This document shows positions 1 through 8,055 of a stretch of DNA of 64,000 nucleotides, piece by piece. Position numbers and translations under genes: made by a program. The DNA lies in assembly GCA_026986575.1 (NCBI GenBank), contig JALSOH010000006.1:434001-498000 (forward strand), read 5' to 3'. This stretch comes from Thermoproteota archaeon. GTDB lineage: Archaea > Korarchaeota > Korarchaeia > Korarchaeales > Korarchaeaceae. Under the pieces are notes generated by a model. The model was not told where the DNA came from. It saw only the letters and a program-made list of their open reading frames with translations, and ran no database searches. The stretch's first letter is position 1. Every line of letters starts with the position of its first letter.

Positions 1-352
1 CCAGTGGGACACCATTAACCTCGAGGTCGGCCTTTAGTATTCCCTCGACCAGAGGATCAACGAACTCATCTCTCAGGAGTTTAAAGGTAGCCCTTACTTC
101 TCCCCCCTTGGGGACCGAGGCGTACCTTCCCCTAACGAACTCCCTAGCGGTCGTGAGCCTGGTTACCGAGTAGGGAGCACCCATTCCGAGAGAGGAACTG
201 AGATCATGTAACTTCCTCGATAGATCCTTAGACTCAGCCGATAATGATCTGAAAAGCATGGATTGCACCAGTCTTCCTGAAGAAGGAAGTTCATACAGCA
301 ATCTATCACTGGCCAGTAGGTAAGCTGTAATCATCGCGGGCAATTGACCCAC
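1..352 (-). CDS. cas6: Cas6-like CRISPR RNA endoribonuclease (partial, runs off the left edge)
   Basis: An open frame on the minus strand reads from a GTG at 352 (alternative ATG at 334) off the left edge, giving about 117 residues. The N-terminus resembles Cas6: a strand ending YELPSSG, then a helix with VQSMLFRSLS, an LHD, and PYSVTRL, the order seen at the start of Cas6 ferredoxin folds. In that family the enzyme cuts the pre-crRNA inside each repeat and leaves an 8-nt handle; the array here would leave ATTGAAAG, as expected. GTG 352 is preferred because GGAG lies 8 nt upstream and a minus-strand TATA-like ATAAAAA at 386-392 would put the transcript start near 362. It is divergent from the nuclease-cas1-cas2-cas4 operon. 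The C-terminal glycine-rich loop is outside the window, so the call rests on N-terminal resemblance only. Confidence 0.5.
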   Translation of the reverse strand, partial: MGQLPAMITAYLLASDRLLYELPSSGRLVQSMLFRSLSAESKDLSRKLHDLSSSLGMGAPYSVTRLTTAREFVRGRYASVPKGGEVRATFKLLRDEFVDPLVEGILKADLEVNGVPL

Positions 353-477
353 CCTAATGGCTCCGTGATGTAGTTCGACTAATGCATAAAAAGTATTGTT
401 CCATTGTTTCAAAAAGGACCGCAATCTTGAAACTATTGACAAATTACCTCTTTTTATTCACCGAAGGTAATCGAGAG
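353..477. promoter_or_regulatory. Divergent promoter region between cas6-like gene and the nuclease-cas operon
   Basis: This 125-base spacer holds two TATA-like elements. On the minus strand TTTTTAT (386-392) lies about 27 bases before the expected cas6 transcript start. On the plus strand CTTTTTATT near 451-459 lies about 20-25 bases before ATG 478, so that operon mRNA is probably leaderless or nearly so. No convincing palindromic operator was seen between them. Confidence 0.45.
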
Positions 478-1770
478 ATGGCCATCCCAGAGACACTCGC
501 CTCGGTCCTCAATGAGAAATTCAACTCCCTTAGCTTGGTTGAGAGGAGGAAGAGGGATCTCCTAGACCTAGCTGAGGGAATGCTGAAAGAGATAGCCACA
601 TCGTTGGGAAGTGATGGGAGAAGGATAAAATACGTGAAGAAGGGGATCCTTCTCGATGACAGATACCTGATCTTCCTCGCGGAGAAGATGGACTCCATCC
701 TGATAGAGAAGCTGAGCGCGAGGTACAGTCCCGAGGAGATGTTTCTCATCTGCTGGTATTCAACGGAATCGGCTGTTAGCCTCGCTAGGGAACGAAGGGC
801 CAGTCTACTCATTCTATCCAGATCCCAAGTTCTGAGCACGGATACTGAGTTCTCCAAGGCCATACTGAAGCTCTGGGAGGAGAAAGGATTCTATTTAGAA
901 TATTTCAGGAGTCTAAGCTCTGAGGAAAACATTTTCGATCAAGAGACCTTTTTCCTTGCGGAACTCATCGCTCTCAGGGAGTTCTACAGAGAAGAGGTGT
1001 CGAAAAATCTAGATTCCAAGGTCATTGAACTACTTGACGACTTGGAGGAAATGGTGTTGAAAGAGGAAGATGAAACCGAAATTAATAGACTCCTCATCGC
1101 CATACTAGAGGCCTATCCAGCGAAGATAGATGAGAGGAACTCGGCCAAGCCTGGCAAACCGGATGTAATAGCATACTCACCACTTTGGACCTTATTTGAA
1201 CTAAAGAACGAGGAAGCAAATAGGTCTCACGTAGATCAGGCCAGAAAATATGCCAGTGAGTATAGAGGAACCTCTAGATCTCCCTTAGGCGTACCTTGGA
1301 GGACCGTCTTGATAGCGACCGAGGTTTCCCCTGATGTCCACTCCTATGCGCTCAAGAAAGGCATTAGGACTATGACTTGGGGGGTTCTGATAGGCTTTTT
1401 GAGGGATGTATACTCGAAAGGAGTGCCGCTGGAGCTTCTGAGGGACTCACTTGATAGCACCGATCCACAAAACACCTTGGTTTCCCGGGTGGACGATTAC
1501 CTTGAGGCATTGAGGGCCCGAGCTGAATTGCTTAAGGAGATCCTCTCTGTGAACGGAATTGACAGGAGAGAATTGGATAGGATAGTGGCATCGAAAGACT
1601 ATCCGTGGATCGGAGAGCTGGAGGAGATGATTCACGAGCTATCTGGTCCTTTAATCGGTTTCTTAGTCGTAGAAGAGGACCTAATCTCCTACAGAGGGCC
1701 CCATTCCATTAGCAGGGCCCTCAGGGCTCTCGGCTATTTAGGGGGTATGGTAAATGATGGACTCTGGTAG
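478..1770 (+). CDS. Putative PD-(D/E)XK nuclease, first gene of the cas1-cas2-cas4 operon
   Basis: This 430-residue protein opens the operon. The first 210 residues are mostly helical, charged and unrecognised. Residues about 222-300 carry a restriction-endonuclease-like core: Pro228-Asp229, then a strand with Glu241-Leu-Lys243 (ELKN), then Gln254-xxx-Tyr258. This is the D...ExK...QxxxY arrangement of PD-(D/E)XK enzymes, as in RecB and Cas4 nucleases. The frame stays open back to 382, but ATG 478 fits the TATA-like element and starts a better N-terminus (MAIPETLASV). The stop overlaps the next gene by 17 bases, implying translational coupling. It is not Cas4 (no cysteine cluster; the real Cas4 is at 5099) and matches no named Cas protein I know. 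The nuclease assignment is motif-based; substrate and role are unknown. Confidence 0.6.
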   Translation: MAIPETLASVLNEKFNSLSLVERRKRDLLDLAEGMLKEIATSLGSDGRRIKYVKKGILLDDRYLIFLAEKMDSILIEKLSARYSPEEMFLICWYSTESAVSLARERRASLLILSRSQVLSTDTEFSKAILKLWEEKGFYLEYFRSLSSEENIFDQETFFLAELIALREFYREEVSKNLDSKVIELLDDLEEMVLKEEDETEINRLLIAILEAYPAKIDERNSAKPGKPDVIAYSPLWTLFELKNEEANRSHVDQARKYASEYRGTSRSPLGVPWRTVLIATEVSPDVHSYALKKGIRTMTWGVLIGFLRDVYSKGVPLELLRDSLDSTDPQNTLVSRVDDYLEALRARAELLKEILSVNGIDRRELDRIVASKDYPWIGELEEMIHELSGPLIGFLVVEEDLISYRGPHSISRALRALGYLGGMVNDGLW

Positions 1771-2464
1771 TGTGTACATCCCCTCCTACACGTACCCCGG
1801 CCTAGATGTGATCTACCGTGTGAGGGAAGAGGCCAAGGGTATAACAGCTAGACGAATCTCTAAAAGGCTCAATGTGAAGGAATGGAAGGTGAAATCAGCT
1901 CTGGGTATTCTCAGGGTTATGGGACTGATTAGGTCAGAAAGGAAGGGTGGAAGGACGGTCTACACATCTCAGGGAAACGGGTTGACGGAGGCCTACGCTG
2001 GAACCTTCTTCAGGGCTCTTCTGAGGCTTGAGGAAGCTAAGACCTTGGATCTGATAATAAAGGATCTCTGGCCCCGTGATAAGAGAGCGACAGCCCGCAA
2101 GAGGGCCACTTACCTGTTAGCGATGGGGAGGGATCTGGACCTTATAGAACGAAAAGATGGGACCTACACCCTCTCTCCAGTTGGCTTGAGATTGTCTGTT
2201 GCAAGGGCTCTGGAGGAGATCTACGCCATGGAATTGGGTGGGAAGCTTGGAGACTTTGTGAGTCTAACAAAGATCCTGAGCAGACTATCTGAATGGGGGA
2301 TGAAAAGGAAGACAGCCAAGAGGGCCATAATCTCGGCTCTTGAGGAGCTGGAAGCGGACCTCACACCATCCCCGAATCTCTCCTCCAAAGTGAGGAGGGA
2401 CGGTATAATGACGGAAAGGGGATACCTCTACTACCTCACCCTCTGGAACTGGAGGTGGAGGTGA
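1754..2464 (+). CDS. Winged-helix DNA-binding protein of the cas operon
   Basis: A 236-residue protein (ATG 1754, or ATG 1757 directly after). Residues about 25-70 form a classic winged helix-turn-helix: a recognition segment around ITARRISKRLNVKEWKVKSA, then a wing with GLIRSERKGGRTVY. A second helical, arginine-rich block (about 85-160) may be another helix-turn-helix, ending in a wing-like DGTYTLSPVG. The C-terminus has an unusual Trp/Tyr/Arg-rich tail (YYLTLWNWRWR). It lies between the nuclease and the AAA+ ATPase with overlapping or 1-base junctions, so it is probably a DNA-binding subunit or local regulator of that module. It lacks the CARF domain expected of Csa3, the usual archaeal cas-operon regulator, so I do not call it Csa3. 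Confidence 0.6.
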   Translation: MMDSGSVYIPSYTYPGLDVIYRVREEAKGITARRISKRLNVKEWKVKSALGILRVMGLIRSERKGGRTVYTSQGNGLTEAYAGTFFRALLRLEEAKTLDLIIKDLWPRDKRATARKRATYLLAMGRDLDLIERKDGTYTLSPVGLRLSVARALEEIYAMELGGKLGDFVSLTKILSRLSEWGMKRKTAKRAIISALEELEADLTPSPNLSSKVRRDGIMTERGYLYYLTLWNWRWR

Positions 2465-2465
2465 A

Positions 2466-3836
2466 ATGGCCGACTACAGGAAGTACGGCCTCATCAGGAA
2501 CCCCTTCCCTCTGCACGGTTCCTTTCCCTTGGACGACAAATACGAGGAGAGATACGCCAAGCTTCTGATAGGAAGAGATAATCTGAAGGAGTTGCTAAGG
2601 AAGAAACTGGAGAACCTTAGAGCCGGTGAGTCCTCTGCTGTTTTACTTTTACTCGGAGATTATGGCACCGGGAAGACTCACTGCCTGAAGTTCATGCAGC
2701 ATTGGGCTATAAGAAAGTATAGGAACATAATTCCCCTGTACTTCAAGGGTCTCCCCGGGCCGAAAATGAGAGACCTTCTCAGAACCTTCTTAGACTCTTT
2801 GGAAGGGATCTTGGGAAGAGACTACCTGATGAAACTTGCATCAGAATCCCTTAACGTCGAGAGGAGCGGTCTAGTGGATACCAAGAACTTCCTGTTGGCC
2901 CTGGCCTCCAAGAACAGGAGCAAGGTCATCCCGGCCCTCAGGTGGGCCAAGGGTTACGGGCTATCCGATCAGATGAGGGAGAAACTTGGTCTCGTATCGG
3001 ACCTTGATGAATCAGTCGCTAGGGACGTTCTCTCGACCCTCCTAGAGATTATATGGGAGGTGAGGGGTACCAAGACACTGCTTCTAATAGATGAAGTTGA
3101 GGAATTGCTCAAATATGACCAGGAGGATCTTTACGACTTCTATTCCGGTCTCAGAAACCTCATAGACACGGTCTCCACGGGAATGATGATGGTCCTAGCT
3201 TCTACACCCTCCCTACTAAGGGACGAGGAGAAGGGCATCGCAGCTCTAAACCCAGCTTTGAATAGCAGGATCTCGGACGAAAACACCATTATCCTCTCGC
3301 CCCTTGACTCCATAGGAATAAGGGCCATGATAATCTCTTATCTCAGGGAGTTCAGGATACCCAGCGTTAAGAAGCTTATGAGCACATACCCCTTCACTGA
3401 GGAGGCCATCAACCTGATCGCTGATCTGAGCAGGGGAATACCAAGAAACGCCCTGATGCTCGCGAGCATAGCTCTGAGGGAGGCCCTATCCAAGGGAAAG
3501 AAGCAGATAGATGACGCATTCATCAGAACGATCCTAGAGCTAAGGAAGGATGAGTTAGCAGACTTCTTATTGGAATTTAAAGGTGAGGGAGAGGAAAGAA
3601 GAGATTTCAAGGAGAAACCAGTTGGACCAGCTCCTGTGGACGAGAGGACGGCTCTGAAGGTGAAGGTGATCAAAATATTGGAGGAACTCGGCGGAGTGTC
3701 CCCGAGATCTAGGATCCAGCAGAGAGTCAAGGAGATCTCCAGAAAGAAGTTCTACAGGTTGCTCGAGGAGATGAGAGATGAGGGAATGATTGATCTGATC
3801 AAGGTAAGGGGAGGGTACAGGGTGGTCCTCAAATGA
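2466..3836 (+). CDS. AAA+ ATPase with C-terminal winged helix, cas operon
   Basis: A 456-residue P-loop ATPase. The N-terminal YGLIRNPFPLHG recalls the FGL..NPF opening of ExeA/TnsC/TniB-type AAA ATPases. Walker A is GDYGTGKT (64-71), Walker B LLLIDE (205-210), a sensor-1-like AST is near 245, and an arginine in NSRIS (about 268) may be the finger or sensor. An insert of roughly 80 residues separates the Walker motifs. A linker follows (about 370-395), and the last 60 residues form a winged helix (SRIQQRVKEISRKKFYRLLEEM), the AAA+/wHTH layout seen in Orc1/Cdc6. A Shine-Dalgarno-like GAGGTG precedes the ATG, which sits 1 base after the previous stop. The 3' end overlaps cas1 by 4 bases (ATGA). 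The sequence supports an ATP-driven DNA-binding motor or switch; a part in spacer acquisition is inferred from context. Confidence 0.72.
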   Translation: MADYRKYGLIRNPFPLHGSFPLDDKYEERYAKLLIGRDNLKELLRKKLENLRAGESSAVLLLLGDYGTGKTHCLKFMQHWAIRKYRNIIPLYFKGLPGPKMRDLLRTFLDSLEGILGRDYLMKLASESLNVERSGLVDTKNFLLALASKNRSKVIPALRWAKGYGLSDQMREKLGLVSDLDESVARDVLSTLLEIIWEVRGTKTLLLIDEVEELLKYDQEDLYDFYSGLRNLIDTVSTGMMMVLASTPSLLRDEEKGIAALNPALNSRISDENTIILSPLDSIGIRAMIISYLREFRIPSVKKLMSTYPFTEEAINLIADLSRGIPRNALMLASIALREALSKGKKQIDDAFIRTILELRKDELADFLLEFKGEGEERRDFKEKPVGPAPVDERTALKVKVIKILEELGGVSPRSRIQQRVKEISRKKFYRLLEEMRDEGMIDLIKVRGGYRVVLK

Positions 3837-4849
3837 AGAAAGTGCTCGTGGTGGATCTACCTGGTGTGGGGCTCAGGCTCACTGAGGAGAGGCTGGTCAT
3901 GGCGAGCAGGGGCAGGAGAGAGGAGGTACCCATCAGCGACCTAGAGGAGGTCCGTATCTCCCCAAGGGTATCCCTATCATCCGATGTCCTGATTTCCCTG
4001 ATGGAGAAGGGTGTACTGGTTACTCTGGTGGACGAGAAAGGAGATCCAAGGGGAATAGTGGTAGTTCCCACCTTCGGAGGTACGGTCAGGACTAGAAGGG
4101 AGCAGCTCCTTAGTTACTATGATAAGAGAGGACTCAAGCTAGCCAAGAGCTTCGTGGAGGCCGCGACCCTCTTCAGGACGTGGGTCCTTAGGAAGCTCTC
4201 TATTAGCAGGCCCGAGAAATCGGAGAAGCTGTTATCATTGAAGGAAGATGTAGAATCAGTCGTACCTAGCATTAGAGCTCTCGATGGTTCTAACGTGGAC
4301 GAGGTTCGAGGCGAGCTTATGGCCTTGGAGGGCACGGCCTCATCCAAGTACTTCGAGGCCCTCTCCTTGGTCATCTCGGGGGAATTCTTCTCCGGTACGA
4401 GGACTAGGAGACCTCCTAGAGACCCGCTCAATGCCGCCATAAGCTATGGAAACTCCCTTATATATACAGAAACTTTGAAGTGCATCATATTCTCCGGACT
4501 GGATCCCTTCGCAGGTTTCCTACATGTGGATAGGCCGGGGAGATTCTCCCTAGCCCTAGACCTGGCCGAGGAGTTCATAGTTTATGCCTCCCATTGGCCA
4601 GTCATAACACTCTTCTCCAAGAGAATGATTGGGCGTGAGGACTTCAGGGGTTCGCCAGAGACGGGTGTCTACCTAAACTACGAGGGAAGGGAGAAAGTCT
4701 TCAGGGCTGTCTCATCCACCCTGACGAGGCACGTGAGTTACAGGGGTAAGAAGTGGAGATTGAGGGATCTCATGCTCTTGAGGGCTAGGAACGTCGTCAC
4801 CTTCGTGAGGGGAGAGTCTGATTACGAGGTCTTGGTGCCTTGGGAATGA
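3833..4849 (+). CDS. cas1: CRISPR-associated endonuclease Cas1
   Basis: A 338-residue Cas1, the integrase of CRISPR adaptation, which with Cas2 inserts new spacers at the leader-side repeat. Residues 1-90 form the beta-rich domain (start MKKVLVVDLPG). The helical domain has the metal ligands Glu166 in LMALEGTASSKYF, His231 in FLHVDRPGRFS, and the Asp243/Glu246-247 cluster in LALDLAEEF. Length is normal and the motifs look intact, so it should be catalytically competent. It starts inside the AAA+ stop (ATGA) and its own stop overlaps the cas2 start the same way, so the six genes form one operon. Confidence 0.95.
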   Translation: MKKVLVVDLPGVGLRLTEERLVMASRGRREEVPISDLEEVRISPRVSLSSDVLISLMEKGVLVTLVDEKGDPRGIVVVPTFGGTVRTRREQLLSYYDKRGLKLAKSFVEAATLFRTWVLRKLSISRPEKSEKLLSLKEDVESVVPSIRALDGSNVDEVRGELMALEGTASSKYFEALSLVISGEFFSGTRTRRPPRDPLNAAISYGNSLIYTETLKCIIFSGLDPFAGFLHVDRPGRFSLALDLAEEFIVYASHWPVITLFSKRMIGREDFRGSPETGVYLNYEGREKVFRAVSSTLTRHVSYRGKKWRLRDLMLLRARNVVTFVRGESDYEVLVPWE

Positions 4850-5142
4850 TGACACTCGTGATCTACGACATCAGCGACGATGATATCAGGAAATCCGTGG
4901 AGAAGGTATGCAAGAACTATGGACTCAGACACATACAGAGGAGCGCCTTCATCGGCCTCCTATCCAGAGGAGACAGATACAGTCTCTACAAGGAGCTGAA
5001 AAGGCTGCTCTGGGAGGAAAAAGGATCTATACGAATATATGTGATGAATCGGAGGCTCTACAACATGAGGATGTCTGTGGGCGTCTTGGAGGGCTTCGAT
5101 GATGACCCAGAATACGATGAAGAGGTTTATATCAGGCCCTGA
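4846..5142 (+). CDS. cas2: CRISPR-associated protein Cas2
   Basis: A Cas2 of about 98 residues, the small ferredoxin-fold dimer that bridges two Cas1 dimers during spacer integration. The first strand has the conserved Asp in LVIYDISDDD, followed by RKSVEKVCKNYGL and the strand RHIQRSAFIG. Starts at ATG 4846 or 4849 are preferred over the TTG at 4840 because ATG 4846 overlaps the cas1 stop in an ATGA junction. The 3' end overlaps cas4 by 44 bases. Confidence 0.93.
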   Translation: MMTLVIYDISDDDIRKSVEKVCKNYGLRHIQRSAFIGLLSRGDRYSLYKELKRLLWEEKGSIRIYVMNRRLYNMRMSVGVLEGFDDDPEYDEEVYIRP

Positions 5143-5677
5143 GGTCAGGGCATCCGACCTGAGGCAGTGGTACTATTGCCCACGCTTAATATACTGGAGA
5201 TACACTTTCAGGGCACCTTGGAGGCCAGGTAGAATCACGAAACTTGATGAGAAGCACGATCCCAGCTGGGTGGGGAGGTTGAAGGCCTTCAGTGGCTGTG
5301 AGGTGGAGAGGAACGTGTGCCTTAGATCAAAAACCCTCAACCTAGTGGGATGCATGGATGCCCTCCTGATGTGCGGCGATGAACTCATCCCTTTGGAGAT
5401 GAAGAGAGGAACCATCAGAGATGGGCACGACGTTCAGCTGTGTGCATACGCTATGCTGATAGAGGAGAACTTCGAAGTGAAAGTGACGAGAGGATACCTA
5501 TACTATCCCGGTGAAAAACTGGAGGAAGTTCCTATGGACAACGCGCTGAGAAAGAAGGTCTTGAGGACTTTAGATCTCATCAGGAGAATCCTAGAGGAAG
5601 GCATGATGCCGGAGCCAACGAAGGATAAGTGGAAGTGCAGAGTGTGTGATCACTACACTTATTGTGGCGGTGTCTGA
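5099..5677 (+). CDS. cas4: CRISPR-associated exonuclease Cas4
   Basis: A 192-residue Cas4 nuclease, which trims prespacers and helps select their PAM. An N-terminal cysteine lies in WYYCPRLIYWRY; the RecB-type core follows with GCMDALL, LIPLEMKRG (E-x-K) and QLCAYAMLIEE; the C-terminal KCRVCDHYTYC supplies three more cysteines, completing a probable four-Cys Fe-S cluster. ATG 5099 (or 5102 or 5117) starts inside cas2, indicating coupling. It is the last gene of the operon, and the leader-distal end of the array begins 14 bases past its stop. Confidence 0.93.
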   Translation: MMTQNTMKRFISGPEVRASDLRQWYYCPRLIYWRYTFRAPWRPGRITKLDEKHDPSWVGRLKAFSGCEVERNVCLRSKTLNLVGCMDALLMCGDELIPLEMKRGTIRDGHDVQLCAYAMLIEENFEVKVTRGYLYYPGEKLEEVPMDNALRKKVLRTLDLIRRILEEGMMPEPTKDKWKCRVCDHYTYCGGV

Positions 5678-5691
5678 TCCCCTTTCTTTTC

Positions 5692-7755
5692 GAGCCCTGA
5701 TTGCTTCGGAGGAGATCGCTAAGTTACTTGAGCAAGCTACGGAGACTTTCAATCTTCGCTCCTTAGGAGCCCTGATTGCTTCTTCAGGCACTCTGTTTTC
5801 TTGTGAAGAGCGATAGAAAAGCTTTCAATCTTCGCTCCTTAGGAGCCCTGATTGCTTCCTCTGTTGTGGCACTAGCATGTGTACATACCCATTCACCTCA
5901 ACTTTCAATCTTCGCTCCTTAGGAGCCCTGATTGCTTCTAGCTTTCTCAAGCTGCTGCCTCAACTGAGATTCCATCTCCAAGATAAGCTTTCAATCTTCG
6001 CTCCTTAGGAGCCCTGATTGCTTCCTGTTGCCGCCCGCCTTCCCTCCCATTTATACACCAAATTCATGAAGCTTTCAATCTTCGCTCCTTAGGAGCCCTG
6101 ATTGCTTCGGGCCACTAGAGGGATGGTGACAGAGTTTCTACCGCCCTTAGCGACGGCTTTCAATCTTCGCTCCTTAGGAGCCCTGATTGCTTCGTTCCGA
6201 GTTTCTAGCTCTAGTTCGCTTCCTTATACGCTTTTCTTTCAATCTTCGCTCCTTAGGAGCCCTGATTGCTTCATCTCAAGAGAGGGGGCTCTAGAGACAG
6301 GAGGTACTTCAGAACTTTCAATCTTCGCTCCTTAGGAGCCCTGATTGCTTCAGGAGTATGCCCGTGCATATGATCAGATCGAGGATGTTGTCGAGTTCAA
6401 GTTGGGTTTGGTCTTTCAATCTTCGCTCCTTAGGAGCCCTGATTGCTTCTCTGCATTTGGAGGGTGACCCCCCCATCTCCCTTCTCTTTCAATCTTCGCT
6501 CCTTAGGAGCCCTGATTGCTTCGAGTTCTCTTAGCTGATTTGATCTTCACCCAAGGAGGTAAGCTTTCAATCTTCGCTCCTTAGGAGCCCTGATTGCTTC
6601 AAGAGGATAGAGCATTATTCTCTCTAGATCTCCCTCCATCTTCTCAGCTTTCAATCTTCGCTCCTTAGGAGCCCTGATTGCTTCGTGTAAGCAAAGATGA
6701 GAGTCTTAGATCTCTTTTTTGGCATGGGTCTTTCAATCTTCGCTCCTTAGGAGCCCTGATTGCTTCAGGGATTACTTTGGGTATCCCTACTTTGATGTGT
6801 CTTTCTTTGGAACCTTTCAATCTTCGCTCCTTAGGAGCCCTGATTGCTTCGGTAAGCTCGACCCAGTCCTCGTCCATGCGATCGAGGTGCAGCTTCTCTT
6901 TCAATCTTCGCTCCTTAGGAGCCCTGATTGCTTCTACAAGCAGAAGAGGTGGCTGACTAAGAAAGAGCTGGCCGAAAGCTTTCAATCTTCGCTCCTTAGG
7001 AGCCCTGATTGCTTCATCTTGACTGGAGGGTGCTCGGCTATCAACCAGATGTCGTGTACTCTTCTTTCAATCTTCGCTCCTTAGGAGCCCTGATTGCTTC
7101 TATAAATCAGCCTTCTTTCGGTGAGGGAGAGATAAAAAGGATTTTCCTTTCAATCTTCGCTCCTTAGGAGCCCTGATTGCTTCGGCCGAAATACAGGATA
7201 AAATAGCGAAAAAGCTCCAGCTAGCGACCTTTCAATCTTCGCTCCTTAGGAGCCCTGATTGCTTCTGCCAGCCTACACATCAGTAGACAGGGAAAGGGGA
7301 TGGGTGTACTCCGACTTTCAATCTTCGCTCCTTAGGAGCCCTGATTGCTTCAAGGCATTCCTCATTGAGATAAAGAGGACTAGGGGAAGCTTTCAATCTT
7401 CGCTCCTTAGGAGCCCTGATTGCTTCAATCGTGAATCTGACCCCGCACAACATATCCGTCTTCGTCGCTGGCTTTCAATCTTCGCTCCTTAGGAGCCCTG
7501 ATTGCTTCGCGAGGAAGGACAGGGGCTACCTCACTCAGTCTCAGAAGGAACTTTCAATCTTCGCTCCTTAGGAGCCCTGATTGCTTCGTACAGAAAAAGT
7601 GTCTCACCGAAGGAGATCATTGTTGTGTTAAGACTTTCAATCTTCGCTCCTTAGGAGCCCTGATTGCTTCGAAGGAGCTGGCTAAGGCCAAAGCTGGTAC
7701 GGTACCCACTCCTCCTGACTTTCAATCTTCGCTCCTTAGGAGCCCTGATTGCTTC
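5692..7755 (-). CRISPR. CRISPR array: 25 identical 37-nt repeats plus one truncated terminal repeat, 25 spacers
   Basis: Full repeats begin (plus strand) at 5746, 5822, 5902, 5988, 6072, 6157, 6236, 6315, 6413, 6486, 6564, 6648, 6730, 6814, 6898, 6979, 7064, 7147, 7229, 7315, 7390, 7472, 7551, 7634 and 7719. Each is 37 bases, starting CTTTCAATC, with core GCTCCTTAGGAGC (inverted, 5-bp stem) and ending GATTGCTTC. A degenerate copy at 5692-5707 keeps only the last 16 bases. On the minus strand the repeat ends ATTGAAAG, the standard archaeal crRNA handle, so transcription runs leftward. The degenerate repeat is then at the correct leader-distal end. All 25 full repeats look identical. Spacers are 36-49 bases apart from one of 61 (6352-6412). 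Many spacers have an open frame; 6685-6729 covers the start of a probable cytosine methyltransferase gene. The effector class cannot be told from the array. Confidence 0.97.
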
Positions 7756-8055
7756 CGATGCTGGGATATCCTCTTACTAAATAAAGACAACTATCCGCCT
7801 GTTTCACTAATATTATACAGTTATGAAATGTCCTCGTATCTTGCTTGTATATAAAGGGATTATGAGAAGATTAGGGACAAATGCATTTGCCAGTAATGAA
7901 ACAAATAAGGCCACCATAACGTAAAGACTCTATAAATAATCCGAATTAGATTTAATCAATTTTAGTTAATGCTTGGTCTTATTGTTAATTCATTAATTGT
8001 TGAATCCCGTGCAGGAAGATAAAGATTATCTCGCTTTACACCTACTAACTAGTCT
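7756..8055 (-). promoter_or_regulatory. CRISPR leader and promoter (also the upstream region of the ABC gene at 8056)
   Basis: This AT-rich, gene-free 300-base stretch abuts the last, undamaged repeat. Read on the minus strand it has a perfect archaeal TATA element TTTATATA (7848-7855), which would start the pre-crRNA near 7825, about 70 bases before the first repeat. A weaker TTTATAGA lies at about 7929-7936. Leader identity follows from array polarity (handle ATTGAAAG, degenerate repeat at the other end). The right-hand part should also hold the plus-strand promoter for the gene at 8056, but I see no clear TATA at the expected distance. Confidence 0.7.

Noticed and set aside
478-3836. Reading the nuclease plus AAA+ genes as a Tn7-like transposon core (TnsA/TnsC)
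   Set aside because: No DDE transposase, no target selector gene and no terminal repeats were found in the window; only an analogy of domain types remains.
6102-7492. Several open frames crossing the array on both strands (6102-6335, 6665-6985, 6678-6956, 6719-7084, 7259-7492)
   Set aside because: They are made of translated CRISPR repeats (FQSSLLRSPDCF, FNLRSLGALIAS, EAIRAPKERRLK) and have no independent support.
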